Positions 1-6,930 of a stretch of DNA of 64,000 bases are shown piece after piece. Position numbers and translations under genes: made by a program. Under the pieces are notes generated by a model. It was given only the letters and a program-made list of their open reading frames with translations. It had not been told where the DNA came from and searched no databases. This DNA comes from UTCHB3 sp964625575 (lineage in GTDB: Bacteria; Bacteroidota; Ignavibacteria; Ignavibacteriales; Ignavibacteriaceae), in assembly GCA_964625575.1 (NCBI GenBank), contig CAZVBQ010000002.1:1-64000 (forward strand). The letters are read 5' to 3'. The number at the start of each line of letters is the position of its first letter. The first letter of the stretch is position 1.

Positions 1-1241
1 AAATAACCGGCTTTCGGCAGAACAGTACCAAGCTCGGAGAACATTTGGGTAAGACTGAAGAGGAACTTCTCATAAGTCTGCATGCGGTCATAAGATTCCT
101 TCTCATCGGAAGAAGGGATAGCGGAATACTGTTTTTCCGCTGCATCCAGATCTATACCGAAAATCTCATCGATGAATTCGATGCTTCTCTGTTTTTTTGC
201 TGCCATCAACCTGGTGGCTATCAAACCGTACCACGTTGAGAAATCACGGTAAAGAGAATCGTTGGCCTCAAGGGTCTCCAGGATCAGGTTCAGTTCACCC
301 TTGTAGGTCTTGTAGAACCATGTCTGTATCTTCTTTTTTGCCTCCGCGATCCGGGCGCGGTTAAGTTCGCTATTTGGGACAATGATCACAAAGTGCCCGC
401 CACCGTTTATTAACAGGTTGGCTGACGGCATCCCCGTTTCCCTAAGAAGAAAAGCACTGAAGGTGTCGGTAAGCAGAGTCAAATAGAATGATTTACCTCT
501 GAACTGCTTGCTTCTTCGCTTTTGGCTGTTTTCAACCGGGTTGGTCTCGGAGTATATAAAACTCTGAATACCGCTTACATCAGCAGCAACTATCAGAAAT
601 GGATTGTTGTCATCTTCCGCCTCAGTCAGGCAGGTTGCCAGCGCTGCCGTGGTCTTAAGATGATCGAAGAGCGAGATATCGGGTTTACTCAGGTAAACAT
701 CAGAGCTTACGCTTGTCAGGTACTTTTCAAATATAAAAAGAAGTGTTTCAATCAGTTGGGGAAGGGCAATTTGAGGAAGACTTCTTATTTCTTCCACCAT
801 GTTGTCATAGTGGGCTTGGGAGATATCATTCATCTCCCCGGCAGAAGGAAGATCGTCGATGCCGTTCGCGAAGAGAGGTTCGATATTTACGGGATCGATC
901 TTGCCGGGTTTGTAATACCACAGCCCCTGTGGGCGTTCATACTCCGTCTCGATCAGTGAGAGTATTGACAGAAGAGGCTTTCGCTTGAATCCGCCAACTT
1001 TTGAGGCATCATCTTGTTCAAGACCATCCGCCCTGGTAACCAGATCGAGAACCGGGTTCTCACCGCCACCAAGGAGATTCAATACTTCATCACGTACAGC
1101 CAAGGCTGACGCTTGCCCGGAAAGGGCATCATCGTAGAATGAAGTCGAGGCCTCCACCCCGTTGGCTTGCTCCCAACGGATCTTTCCGATATCGTGAATT
1201 AACGCGGCTAACATTACCGCGAATTTGTTATGTTTTTCCAT
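1..1241 (-). CDS. cas10: Cas10/Csm1, large subunit of a type III-A CRISPR effector (partial, C-terminus off the left edge)
   Basis: I translated this frame directly, since the reading frame is open to the window edge. The visible 413 residues start with an HD nuclease motif (LIHDIGK, His16-Asp17). About residue 221 comes the Csm1 signature DVSGIQSFIY, followed by RGKSFYL and, near residue 280, NGGGHF, which belong to the first Palm/cyclase domain. The second Palm domain with the GGDD motif should lie past position 1 and cannot be checked. Cas10 is the signature subunit of type III complexes: on target RNA binding its Palm domain makes cyclic oligoadenylates and its HD domain cuts ssDNA. The ATG at 1241 shares one base with the TAA of the small ORF upstream, so the gene is the distal part of the operon that begins near 5497; csm2-csm5 are expected to the left. 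Family assignment is firm; subtype III-A follows from the Csm1-type motifs. Confidence 0.93.
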   Translation of the reverse strand, partial: MEKHNKFAVMLAALIHDIGKIRWEQANGVEASTSFYDDALSGQASALAVRDEVLNLLGGGENPVLDLVTRADGLEQDDASKVGGFKRKPLLSILSLIETEYERPQGLWYYKPGKIDPVNIEPLFANGIDDLPSAGEMNDISQAHYDNMVEEIRSLPQIALPQLIETLLFIFEKYLTSVSSDVYLSKPDISLFDHLKTTAALATCLTEAEDDNNPFLIVAADVSGIQSFIYSETNPVENSQKRRSKQFRGKSFYLTLLTDTFSAFLLRETGMPSANLLINGGGHFVIIVPNSELNRARIAEAKKKIQTWFYKTYKGELNLILETLEANDSLYRDFSTWYGLIATRLMAAKKQRSIEFIDEIFGIDLDAAEKQYSAIPSSDEKESYDRMQTYEKFLFSLTQMFSELGTVLPKAGY

Positions 1242-1382
1242 TAATGTTCCAGAAGGTTAAATTTCTTTAAAGCATTTTTCACAATTTCAAAACAATCGGA
1301 AATAGTATCCCCCATCGTCAGCATAGACAAGTTCAATGTCCATAACTCCATTTGCCGTGTACAATTTCCACTTTATCGTCAT
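1241..1382 (-). pseudogene. Small ORF between the Lon-like gene and cas10, split by a one-base shift in a G5 run
   Basis: An ATG at 1382 forms an ATGA overlap with the stop of the Lon-like gene. As sequenced, the frame stops after 31 codons (ending YYFRLF). Removing one base from the G5 run (C5 on the plus strand near 1310) joins it to a second frame ending KKFNLLEH and a TAA that overlaps the cas10 ATG (TAATG). The joined product would be 46 residues, starting MTIKWKLYTANG. The exact fit at both ends with the overlap pattern of the operon argues that this was, or is, a gene. It could be an assembly or sequencing error in a homopolymer, a real mutation, or programmed slippage. I do not recognise a family. 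Confidence 0.5.
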
Positions 1383-2662
1383 TTGTCTTCTAAATCTTTT
1401 ATTAAAAAGTGCTTCCCGATCACCCATCCCTCGTTTGCGGTCCGGCAGGCAAAGATCATTGCTTCCACGGCTTCCGCGTTCAATCCTATCGCAAAGAAGT
1501 GTGACGATATACCGTTGTTCGACATCATATTGCCGAGGTATGTGTTTGCCGATGGGAAATTAATGAGGATAAGGGTTGGCTGATCATTTGAGCCTGTTTC
1601 GGGCACATAAATCCGCGGACAGGGGAAAACATTGTATTTAACATTTGCATCGCGTCTCTTGATAGTACAATTTAACACCCGGAACGTTTTTTGTCTCTCG
1701 TTCACTTTCTGCTCTTCCCATCTGTCGAACAAAGTGAGTTGTTTTACACCCATGTCTTCTGCAATAACCCGGGCAATGCCGAGCGAATGCCGTTTTACCT
1801 TTTCGAATCGCAGGAATTCCCCGGGTGACCTCCCAAATATCTTTTCTATGAAATCGTCAAAACTTCTGATCTCAAGGAAGATTCCGGGATTATTTTCGAT
1901 CAGATCACGGTCAGCTCCCCTGAACAGGCCACGGTGAGGAATAACTATCTTTCTGAAACCGGGTCTTTCCTTTCTGATCACTTCTGTCTTCTCACAAAGC
2001 ATCGAGACACGGCTCATCTTCCCGGAATCTTCAAACGAGCCGGTAAAGATAAACCCCGGGTCAACAGGCACTTCGGTTATAAATGAAAGTACTGAGGCCA
2101 GCGCGGCGAAGTGGAAAGAATCACCCTCGAGGTGATCCAAATTCGGGGTAACCAATCTGCCGCTTTCAAACGGGTTGTAATGAAAAGCAAAGGAGATGCC
2201 CCAATTCATTACGGTGACATCATTCCCCGGGAACTCAACCGCCCCGATATGCTTCTGTACGTATTGCCAGATCACATTTGCGGCAGTGAGAAAACTCCCT
2301 GCCACTTCGGGAGACGCTTCAAAATCGATCAGTTTATAATCATATTTTTGTTCACACCGGAGCATTGCGACCCTGCACCCACTCTCGTTAAACACGGGAA
2401 ATGCCGCCATGCCTGTGAAATGATATTTGTCGGTTTTCAGATCCAGACCCGGAAGGAAATCTTCTGTCTTGATCTTCTGTTTCAAATCCTCGTCGAGCGC
2501 GGATTTTACTTCATCATTCCTGAGGAGAAGTTCCGCCAGGGTCTTGTGCTTTTGCCTCTCTATTCCTCCTGAAGACTTGAAGGCGTCAACAACGGTACGG
2601 ATCGCTGAATGATGCAGTCCCCGCGAGAGATGATCTTTTACTTTTTGTTCTACGTCTTTCAT
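1379..2662 (-). CDS. Lon-like Ser-Lys protease encoded in the type III-A operon
   Basis: The 427-residue protein carries a Lon-type proteolytic domain at about residues 150-265. Ser182 lies in EGDSFHFA where Lon has its catalytic Ser, and Lys225 lies in MLCEKTEV, exactly 43 residues later, the same spacing as Ser679-Lys722 of E. coli Lon. Between them FTGSFEDSGKMSRV matches the TGE..L.G.V block, and KIVIPH follows as in Lon. No AAA+ domain is present. The N-terminal 145 residues and the C-terminal 100 (330-427) are not recognisable to me, and I see no SAVED or CARF domain. The start overlaps the preceding gene by ATGA, and the next ORF starts in its stop. Inference from context: a CRISPR-controlled protease acting on the upstream-encoded partner, as CalpL cleaves CalpT. 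Protease fold is likely; activation route is unknown. Confidence 0.75.
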   Translation of the reverse strand: MKDVEQKVKDHLSRGLHHSAIRTVVDAFKSSGGIERQKHKTLAELLLRNDEVKSALDEDLKQKIKTEDFLPGLDLKTDKYHFTGMAAFPVFNESGCRVAMLRCEQKYDYKLIDFEASPEVAGSFLTAANVIWQYVQKHIGAVEFPGNDVTVMNWGISFAFHYNPFESGRLVTPNLDHLEGDSFHFAALASVLSFITEVPVDPGFIFTGSFEDSGKMSRVSMLCEKTEVIRKERPGFRKIVIPHRGLFRGADRDLIENNPGIFLEIRSFDDFIEKIFGRSPGEFLRFEKVKRHSLGIARVIAEDMGVKQLTLFDRWEEQKVNERQKTFRVLNCTIKRRDANVKYNVFPCPRIYVPETGSNDQPTLILINFPSANTYLGNMMSNNGISSHFFAIGLNAEAVEAMIFACRTANEGWVIGKHFLIKDLEDK

Positions 2663-3891
2663 TCGAACTCCAGAACGATCTCACCATCAAATAAAGTCTG
2701 ACCGCCGGATACCAGTGTGACCTTATAGAGACCTGTTTTCATCTCACTGTCGAATCCGAAGAAGTATTCTCCCGGTTTTCTTCCTGTGCGTTCAATGGCG
2801 ATTCCTTCAGGTCCCAGACTGCTGACACGGAAATCGAAAGTCTCTTTGCACACCTCGGCGGCGACGATCACATTAAAGTAGTATCCATGCTGATCGTAAC
2901 GGTTGACCGAGATCATGATGTTGGGATCGTTAAATATCTCTTGTACCTCACCGGGTTCAAGCGCGGCAACCTCAATATTATTAACAGCCGCGGCAACCCT
3001 TGTGTGTTGGAACTCGGATAATTTTCCAATTACCCTGATCATTACTGCTGCTGCCACCCGTTTTCCCAGTTCGGCAAGCCTCTCCTCCAGTGCTTCCACC
3101 GGTTCGGCAATGATCTGTGAGTTGGCAAATTCGATCTGTTTGAACTCATCGAGGGGGAAACCCGATTCTTCGTTTTCTTCGCCGGTGTTGGTGGTGCCGA
3201 GAAGTTCATAATCATATTCCATGTCGTGAGTGTGGAAGTAAAGATTCAGAAGTTTTTCGGCTTCTTCCTGGGAAATGGCGCCATGGCAGACATCCAGATC
3301 CCGCGCGAGCAGGCGGGAGTTGATCTCTGTTTCGATCATGAATTCCACACCAAGGATGTCGTTCCCCTCGGGGATTATCATATCGTACCTGTTGGCAAAT
3401 TCGGTATGGATCGAAACGGGAAGTACCTCTACAAAGCGGTCGTCTGTGTATTTCCTTAACACCGGTTGTTGATTCTCTGTGAGATTTACGGGATTTGTAA
3501 GGAGGAAAACATACTGCTCACGGGCGATCGGCAACACGTCAAGTTTGTGTGACTCACCGATAAAGGTTTTCACCGACCAGATCTGTCCGGCAGCTGGTTC
3601 GATCATGTTTTCTGCTTCGGCATCTTCCGGTTCAGAAAGTGGTGCCTCCGGTTTGTAGCCTGATCTCTCCATCGCTTCTTCGGCGAGTTTCATCAGCCGT
3701 TCGATATTGCGGGGCCTTCCTTCTTCCGAATCCTCTTCCGGTGTGGTCAGGAACTTGACGAAGTTGACCGGCAGGTTTTTCAATTCTTCAACAATTCTTT
3801 TCTCCTCCGGGGTGCAGGTACCTTTACGGTACGAGTCCACCAGCCAAGAGGGCAGTTCTCGCAAGTTCATCTCATCGAGTAACGCATTCAT
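2659..3891 (-). CDS. Anti-sigma-like N-terminus plus MazF-like middle domain; CalpT-like candidate protease substrate
   Basis: I chose the ATG at 3891 because it makes an ATGA overlap with the stop of the preceding gene; the ATG three codons earlier has its SD only two bases away. Residue numbers here count from the 3891 start (410 aa). Residues 10-45 (LPSWLVDSYRKGTCTPEEK) resemble the N-terminus of anti-sigma/FecR-type proteins. After a charged linker, residues 100-220 have the outline of a MazF/PemK fold: GQIWSV at the start, FLLTNP, VLPVSIH, and INSRLLARDLDVCHG before a terminal helix. Residues 255-410 form a predicted beta-rich region that I do not recognise. In known CalpL systems the substrate CalpT holds a sigma factor until cleaved; my recollection that CalpT also has a MazF-like part should be checked. 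Both domain calls rest on reading by eye. An alternative is an inactive toxin relative used as a scaffold. Confidence 0.5.
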   Translation of the reverse strand: MNALLDEMNLRELPSWLVDSYRKGTCTPEEKRIVEELKNLPVNFVKFLTTPEEDSEEGRPRNIERLMKLAEEAMERSGYKPEAPLSEPEDAEAENMIEPAAGQIWSVKTFIGESHKLDVLPIAREQYVFLLTNPVNLTENQQPVLRKYTDDRFVEVLPVSIHTEFANRYDMIIPEGNDILGVEFMIETEINSRLLARDLDVCHGAISQEEAEKLLNLYFHTHDMEYDYELLGTTNTGEENEESGFPLDEFKQIEFANSQIIAEPVEALEERLAELGKRVAAAVMIRVIGKLSEFQHTRVAAAVNNIEVAALEPGEVQEIFNDPNIMISVNRYDQHGYYFNVIVAAEVCKETFDFRVSSLGPEGIAIERTGRKPGEYFFGFDSEMKTGLYKVTLVSGGQTLFDGEIVLEFE

Positions 3892-5048
3892 ATAACACAT
3901 ATCCTTTTGTAAACTTTGTAAAAAATCAGCATGGCGGAAACGACCTCACTATATTCGAAAGAGTGTTTCTCCAACCGCATGATTGACCTCAGAGTTCTCT
4001 GGAATCCATCATAGCGCTCGTAATACGCCGCTGATCTGATCCCCAGTATTTTATAAACCTGTTCTCTGACATCGATCGGAATTCTACCGGACATATCCCC
4101 TTTTAGCAGCCAGGTAAACATGAAAGCTTCAACTTTCTTGAGACCGGCTTTATTTAGTATCAGACTTATTAGAAATCTGATCCTTTTGGGGCTATTCTTG
4201 CCTTCTAACATCAGTTCAGAGAACAATTTATTGGCATCCCAAGGGACATAATGGAGAGACTCAATAGCCACTGGTGTTATGCCTGCCAAGTAAGAGTTGT
4301 TGATTTCTGATTTTTCCGGTCGGTATCCAAATAAATTTGCAGGACCCTCAAGTGTATCCTCATCTACCGGTTCATCAATGATTACACCGCCTGAATTCCC
4401 TCCCTCGTCACCGTCGGTGGTACCTTCTCCACCACTGCCATTCCCCGGCTCAGTTTGGTTAGGAGGTGGGTCTTTTATGATCTCGATCAAGTCATAGTAC
4501 CTTGTCTCTCCATTATTGTTCAGATGCTCAATCACCTTATAGAGTGAGGCATACTTATCAGGGTTGTTCCTGAACTGTGCAGTCATTTTTAGAACAATAT
4601 CTTCAAAATCAAGGTGATTCAAGCGAGTTATTATCATCGAGTTTCTTGTACCGTTCTTGCTCTCTGTCACGATGAGTTCAAACTCTGTCATCTTGCCGAT
4701 GATAGCATCCAAGACAGTTTTTGCAACTTTAACCTCGGGTGAAACGAAGGCTGTATTATAGTATTGTTGAATAAGCGAGTAGAGGTTCCTCTTTAGTGCC
4801 TCGTCACTGGTGGACTTGCCCAGAAATTTCTGCACACTCTCATTATAAAGTTTCTTGTCCAGAAATTGAACATAAAAGTCAGCGCTGAAGTCATCTTCAG
4901 CAGCATACCCGTTAAGAGAAAAGTACTGAGGGCTTTTTGCCTTAACTGTTTTGAAGAAATTACCCTGTAATTCCTCAAGTTTTTCAAGAAAGAGTCCATT
5001 CCCTCTACCGTTAGTCTGAAATTCCTGAAATGATTCGAGCAAAGTCAT
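3888..5048 (-). CDS. Divergent sigma-factor-like protein with an acidic glycine-rich linker
   Basis: This 386-residue protein has two folded halves joined by a Gly/Asp/Glu-rich linker (about 198-232). In the N-terminal half AEDDFSADFYVQFLDK, followed by LKRNLYSLIQQYYN, has the spacing of sigma-70 region 2 (the AED..QD.F..LW and TWL..IA.N blocks). In the C-terminal half IPIDVREQVYKILGIRSAA, then YYERYDGFQRTLRSI, looks like a region 4 helix-turn-helix. Neither match is strong, so the call is inference supported by gene order: sigma-like, anti-sigma-like, protease. It starts in the ATGA overlap with the PemK-like gene and ends in the ATGA overlap with the anti-sigma-like gene. Base composition is more AT-rich than the chromosomal genes around it. 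If not a sigma factor it is an unknown CRISPR-associated helical protein. Confidence 0.4.
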   Translation of the reverse strand: MTLLESFQEFQTNGRGNGLFLEKLEELQGNFFKTVKAKSPQYFSLNGYAAEDDFSADFYVQFLDKKLYNESVQKFLGKSTSDEALKRNLYSLIQQYYNTAFVSPEVKVAKTVLDAIIGKMTEFELIVTESKNGTRNSMIITRLNHLDFEDIVLKMTAQFRNNPDKYASLYKVIEHLNNNGETRYYDLIEIIKDPPPNQTEPGNGSGGEGTTDGDEGGNSGGVIIDEPVDEDTLEGPANLFGYRPEKSEINNSYLAGITPVAIESLHYVPWDANKLFSELMLEGKNSPKRIRFLISLILNKAGLKKVEAFMFTWLLKGDMSGRIPIDVREQVYKILGIRSAAYYERYDGFQRTLRSIMRLEKHSFEYSEVVSAMLIFYKVYKRICVI

Positions 5049-5497
5049 GATATTTTATCCCCTTTATGTTTGTTTCTAAATTGTTGCTCAAGATATAATT
5101 TACGTGCCTTTAAAATTTCCTTACTCTTCGCTTCAACAAGACTACCACGCAGATGCGAGACCGGGTCATCAAAAAAAGAACCGATGGGCACCTGTCTGGT
5201 ATGTTTTACAAGGGCGAAGGAGTCAATATCCAACTCTTCATCCTCCAAGGCCCTAAGGTTTGAATCGTTCGCGAGATTAAGGGAAATATAATGTTCAGGT
5301 TTGAATAGTTTTGTTGAGACAGGCACAAGAAAAACAGCCTTGAGAGAGGCGCTCATCCTTGTGATAATTATTGAGAAGTGATACGGTTTGCTTTCGTTGC
5401 CAAACCCAAGCTTGGTATAATGCATTTTCATGACATTACCCGGATTTACAAGTCCGATAAATTTAAGCAATTCCCTTTGACGGTCGATGTGTTCCAT
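5045..5497 (-). CDS. MazF/PemK-like small protein, first gene of the type III-A operon
   Basis: I chose the ATG at 5497 since GGTGGAG stands just upstream; the frame is open to a TTG at 5509. The 150-residue product opens with LVNPGNVMKMHYTKLG, then KPYHFSIIITR, VFLVPVSTK and, near residue 105, DSFALVKHTRQVPIGSF. That order of a G-V-strand, a central VxVPxS strand and a strand ending QxRxV is the MazF/PemK outline, a family of ribosome-independent mRNA interferases and their inactive relatives. The usual catalytic Arg of the first loop is not evident. It overlaps the sigma-like gene by ATGA, so all genes from here to cas10 are likely one transcript. The role in the CRISPR operon is unknown: toxin, regulator, or partner of the MazF-like domain encoded two genes on. 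Confidence 0.45.
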   Translation of the reverse strand: MEHIDRQRELLKFIGLVNPGNVMKMHYTKLGFGNESKPYHFSIIITRMSASLKAVFLVPVSTKLFKPEHYISLNLANDSNLRALEDEELDIDSFALVKHTRQVPIGSFFDDPVSHLRGSLVEAKSKEILKARKLYLEQQFRNKHKGDKIS

Positions 5498-5572
5498 GCT
5501 CTCCACCAATCATTAGTTAAGTTCGCGATACCCGTGACGATAATCACAAATAATACCGTCCAATAGAGGTAC

Positions 5573-5580
5573 CAAATTTA
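5573..5580 (-). promoter_or_regulatory. Candidate -7 box for the type III operon
   Basis: TAAATTTG on the minus strand fits the Bacteroidota -7 consensus TAnnTTTG and lies 76 bases before the ATG at 5497. A clear TTG at -33 is not visible, so this is tentative. Confidence 0.3.
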
Positions 5581-5672
5581 TGGTGCAATTTAAGTATAAA
5601 CACTCTTAAAAACAGTATCACCGGATGATAATTTTTGGCATTTTGTCGAAATTATTTGGAGGGGGGAGGTGG

Positions 5673-5713
5673 TCCGCCGCAGGCGGATTGGGGTTTGGTG
5701 TTTGGGGTTTGGG
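5673..5713. repeat. Low-complexity intergenic repeat (GC hairpin plus GGGGTTTGG units)
   Basis: The hairpin TCCGCCGCAGGCGGA is followed by GGGGTTTGGTGTTTGGGGTTTG. The same combination recurs at 44330-44370, and the complementary strand appears at 40474-40510. The remaining bases of 5510-5770 show only the candidate promoter and G-rich tracts. Confidence 0.7.
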
Positions 5714-5770
5714 CTGCCAACCAATAGTGAGTAGAGATTAATAAGAAGTGGGGGGGCCCCTCCCCCTCCT

Positions 5771-6001
5771 CTAAACCAAACTCTCCGGGTGAGTGTGCTC
5801 CGCGGGGTCGAACATTAGAGCGTCTGATTCCGAGAACCCGAACATGCGCCTTGCCGAAGGGCTGGCATAAAGCATCTGCCCGGTGGCGGAGACCATTACC
5901 ACACCATCAGGTGAATTTTCAAGAATTGCCTTGAACTGTCTCGAGAGTTTTGAGAGTTCTTCGATCCGGGCGGAATCAGTGGAAATTGGATTCATCGGCA
6001 A
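5771..6001 (-). pseudogene. Truncated PAS-domain protein
   Basis: Only 76 residues are encoded: a short helix, then KAILENSPDGVVMVSATGQ and ASPSARRMFGFSESD, which is the first half of a PAS sensor domain. The frame stops at SLV, where an intact PAS domain would continue through its last strands, and no kinase, GGDEF or response-regulator output follows. The downstream DNA is G-rich low-complexity sequence rather than decayed coding sequence. It is most likely the remnant of a PAS-containing sensor, although a free-standing PAS peptide cannot be excluded. Confidence 0.55.
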
Positions 6002-6100
6002 AAATATTGTGGGATACTATTAATTAACTTTAGGCTAAAAGATCAGGAACATTCATGATCCGGCAACCAAATTAACAAATCCACGTGAGAATAGCAAGAT

Positions 6101-6190
6101 GGGGTTTGGGGTTTGGGATTTGGGGTTTGGGATTTGGGATATTACTCCACACTAAAGACACCAAACACCCCACCCCAAAAACCAAACACC
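6101..6190. repeat. GGGTTTGG repeat tract and its inverted partner
   Basis: About 39 bases of GGGGTTTGGGATTTGG units (6101-6139) are followed, after 21 bases, by the C-rich complement (CCAAACACCCCACCCC, 6161-6190). The two could pair as a hairpin just past the stop of the Crp/Fnr gene, or the G-rich strand could form a quadruplex. Confidence 0.65.
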
Positions 6191-6193
6191 AGT

Positions 6194-6784
6194 TCAGATT
6201 TCTCTCATCGCTTCCGACTTCACTTTGCTCAAAAACTCGGGGGTGATCCCGATGAATGATGCTATTTGTTTTTGCGGCAGGGTGTTAATAAGTGTGGGGT
6301 AAATACTGCAGAACTTCTTGTACCGTTCCTTCGCGGTTAGCGCCATGCTGTCCAGCAGGCGGCGGTGACTGTTCACGAGTGAATTCTCGGTTATGATCCT
6401 GAAATAACGCTCGAGCGCGGGCACTTCATCGAAGAGGGCGAGCTGGTCGCGGCGGGAGAGGAGGAGCACTTCGCTGTCTTCGAGGGCATTAATGTTAAGG
6501 TGGCTCTCTTTTTGGGAGATGTAGCTGTACATGTCGGTTATCCACCAGTTTGCGGGTGCGAACTGAAGAATGTGCTCGAAGCCGTTCCCGTCGATCGAGT
6601 ATGAGCGAAGGCAGCCGCTGAGCACGAATGCCGCGGTTTTGGCGACCTGCCCTTCATTCAGGAAGTACTGCTTGCGTCTGATGGTTTTCGCGGTCAGATA
6701 CTCCGCGATCTTCTCTTCATCAGAAGGAGTGAGCGAAGTGTGGCGTTTAATACCGTCGAAGAGGCCTTTGGCTTTCTCGATCAT
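6194..6784 (-). CDS. Crp/Fnr-family transcriptional regulator
   Basis: The 196-residue protein has an N-terminal cyclic-nucleotide-binding beta-barrel (about 20-115, with LNEGQVAKTAAFVLSGCLRSY), a connecting helix, and a C-terminal winged helix QKQIASFIGITPEFLSKVK, the typical Crp recognition region of Bacteroidota homologues. There are no Fnr-type cysteine clusters, so oxygen sensing through a cluster is not indicated; the ligand is unknown. The start at 6784 was preferred over 6790 because AAGG sits seven bases upstream of it. It is divergent from the D-cysteine desulfhydrase-like gene 146 bases away, so it may regulate that gene, which is inference only. Confidence 0.85.
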   Translation of the reverse strand: MIEKAKGLFDGIKRHTSLTPSDEEKIAEYLTAKTIRRKQYFLNEGQVAKTAAFVLSGCLRSYSIDGNGFEHILQFAPANWWITDMYSYISQKESHLNINALEDSEVLLLSRRDQLALFDEVPALERYFRIITENSLVNSHRRLLDSMALTAKERYKKFCSIYPTLINTLPQKQIASFIGITPEFLSKVKSEAMREI

Positions 6785-6930
6785 GACCATGCCTTGTGAT
6801 TTGTTAATTCAATACCACAAAGATGGCGAAAATTCCCGTAATTTCATACCTGACACGTGGCAACTTTGGCTGCCCGCATCGATAAAATGGTTAATTTTGT
6901 TCAGGTATTAACAAAATTTACGAGCGTGAA

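Noticed and set aside
1..1241. Plus-strand ORFs at 45-239, 522-959 and 743-988
   Set aside because: They are shadows of cas10 on the minus strand, which is open to the window edge and carries clear Csm1 motifs.
1242..5770. A CRISPR array near cas10
   Set aside because: No regularly spaced direct repeats are present in the intergenic DNA; the array must lie outside the window.
6101..6190. Telomere-like GGGTTTG repeats
   Set aside because: Short, degenerate and internal, with several similar tracts elsewhere; no sign of a linear end.
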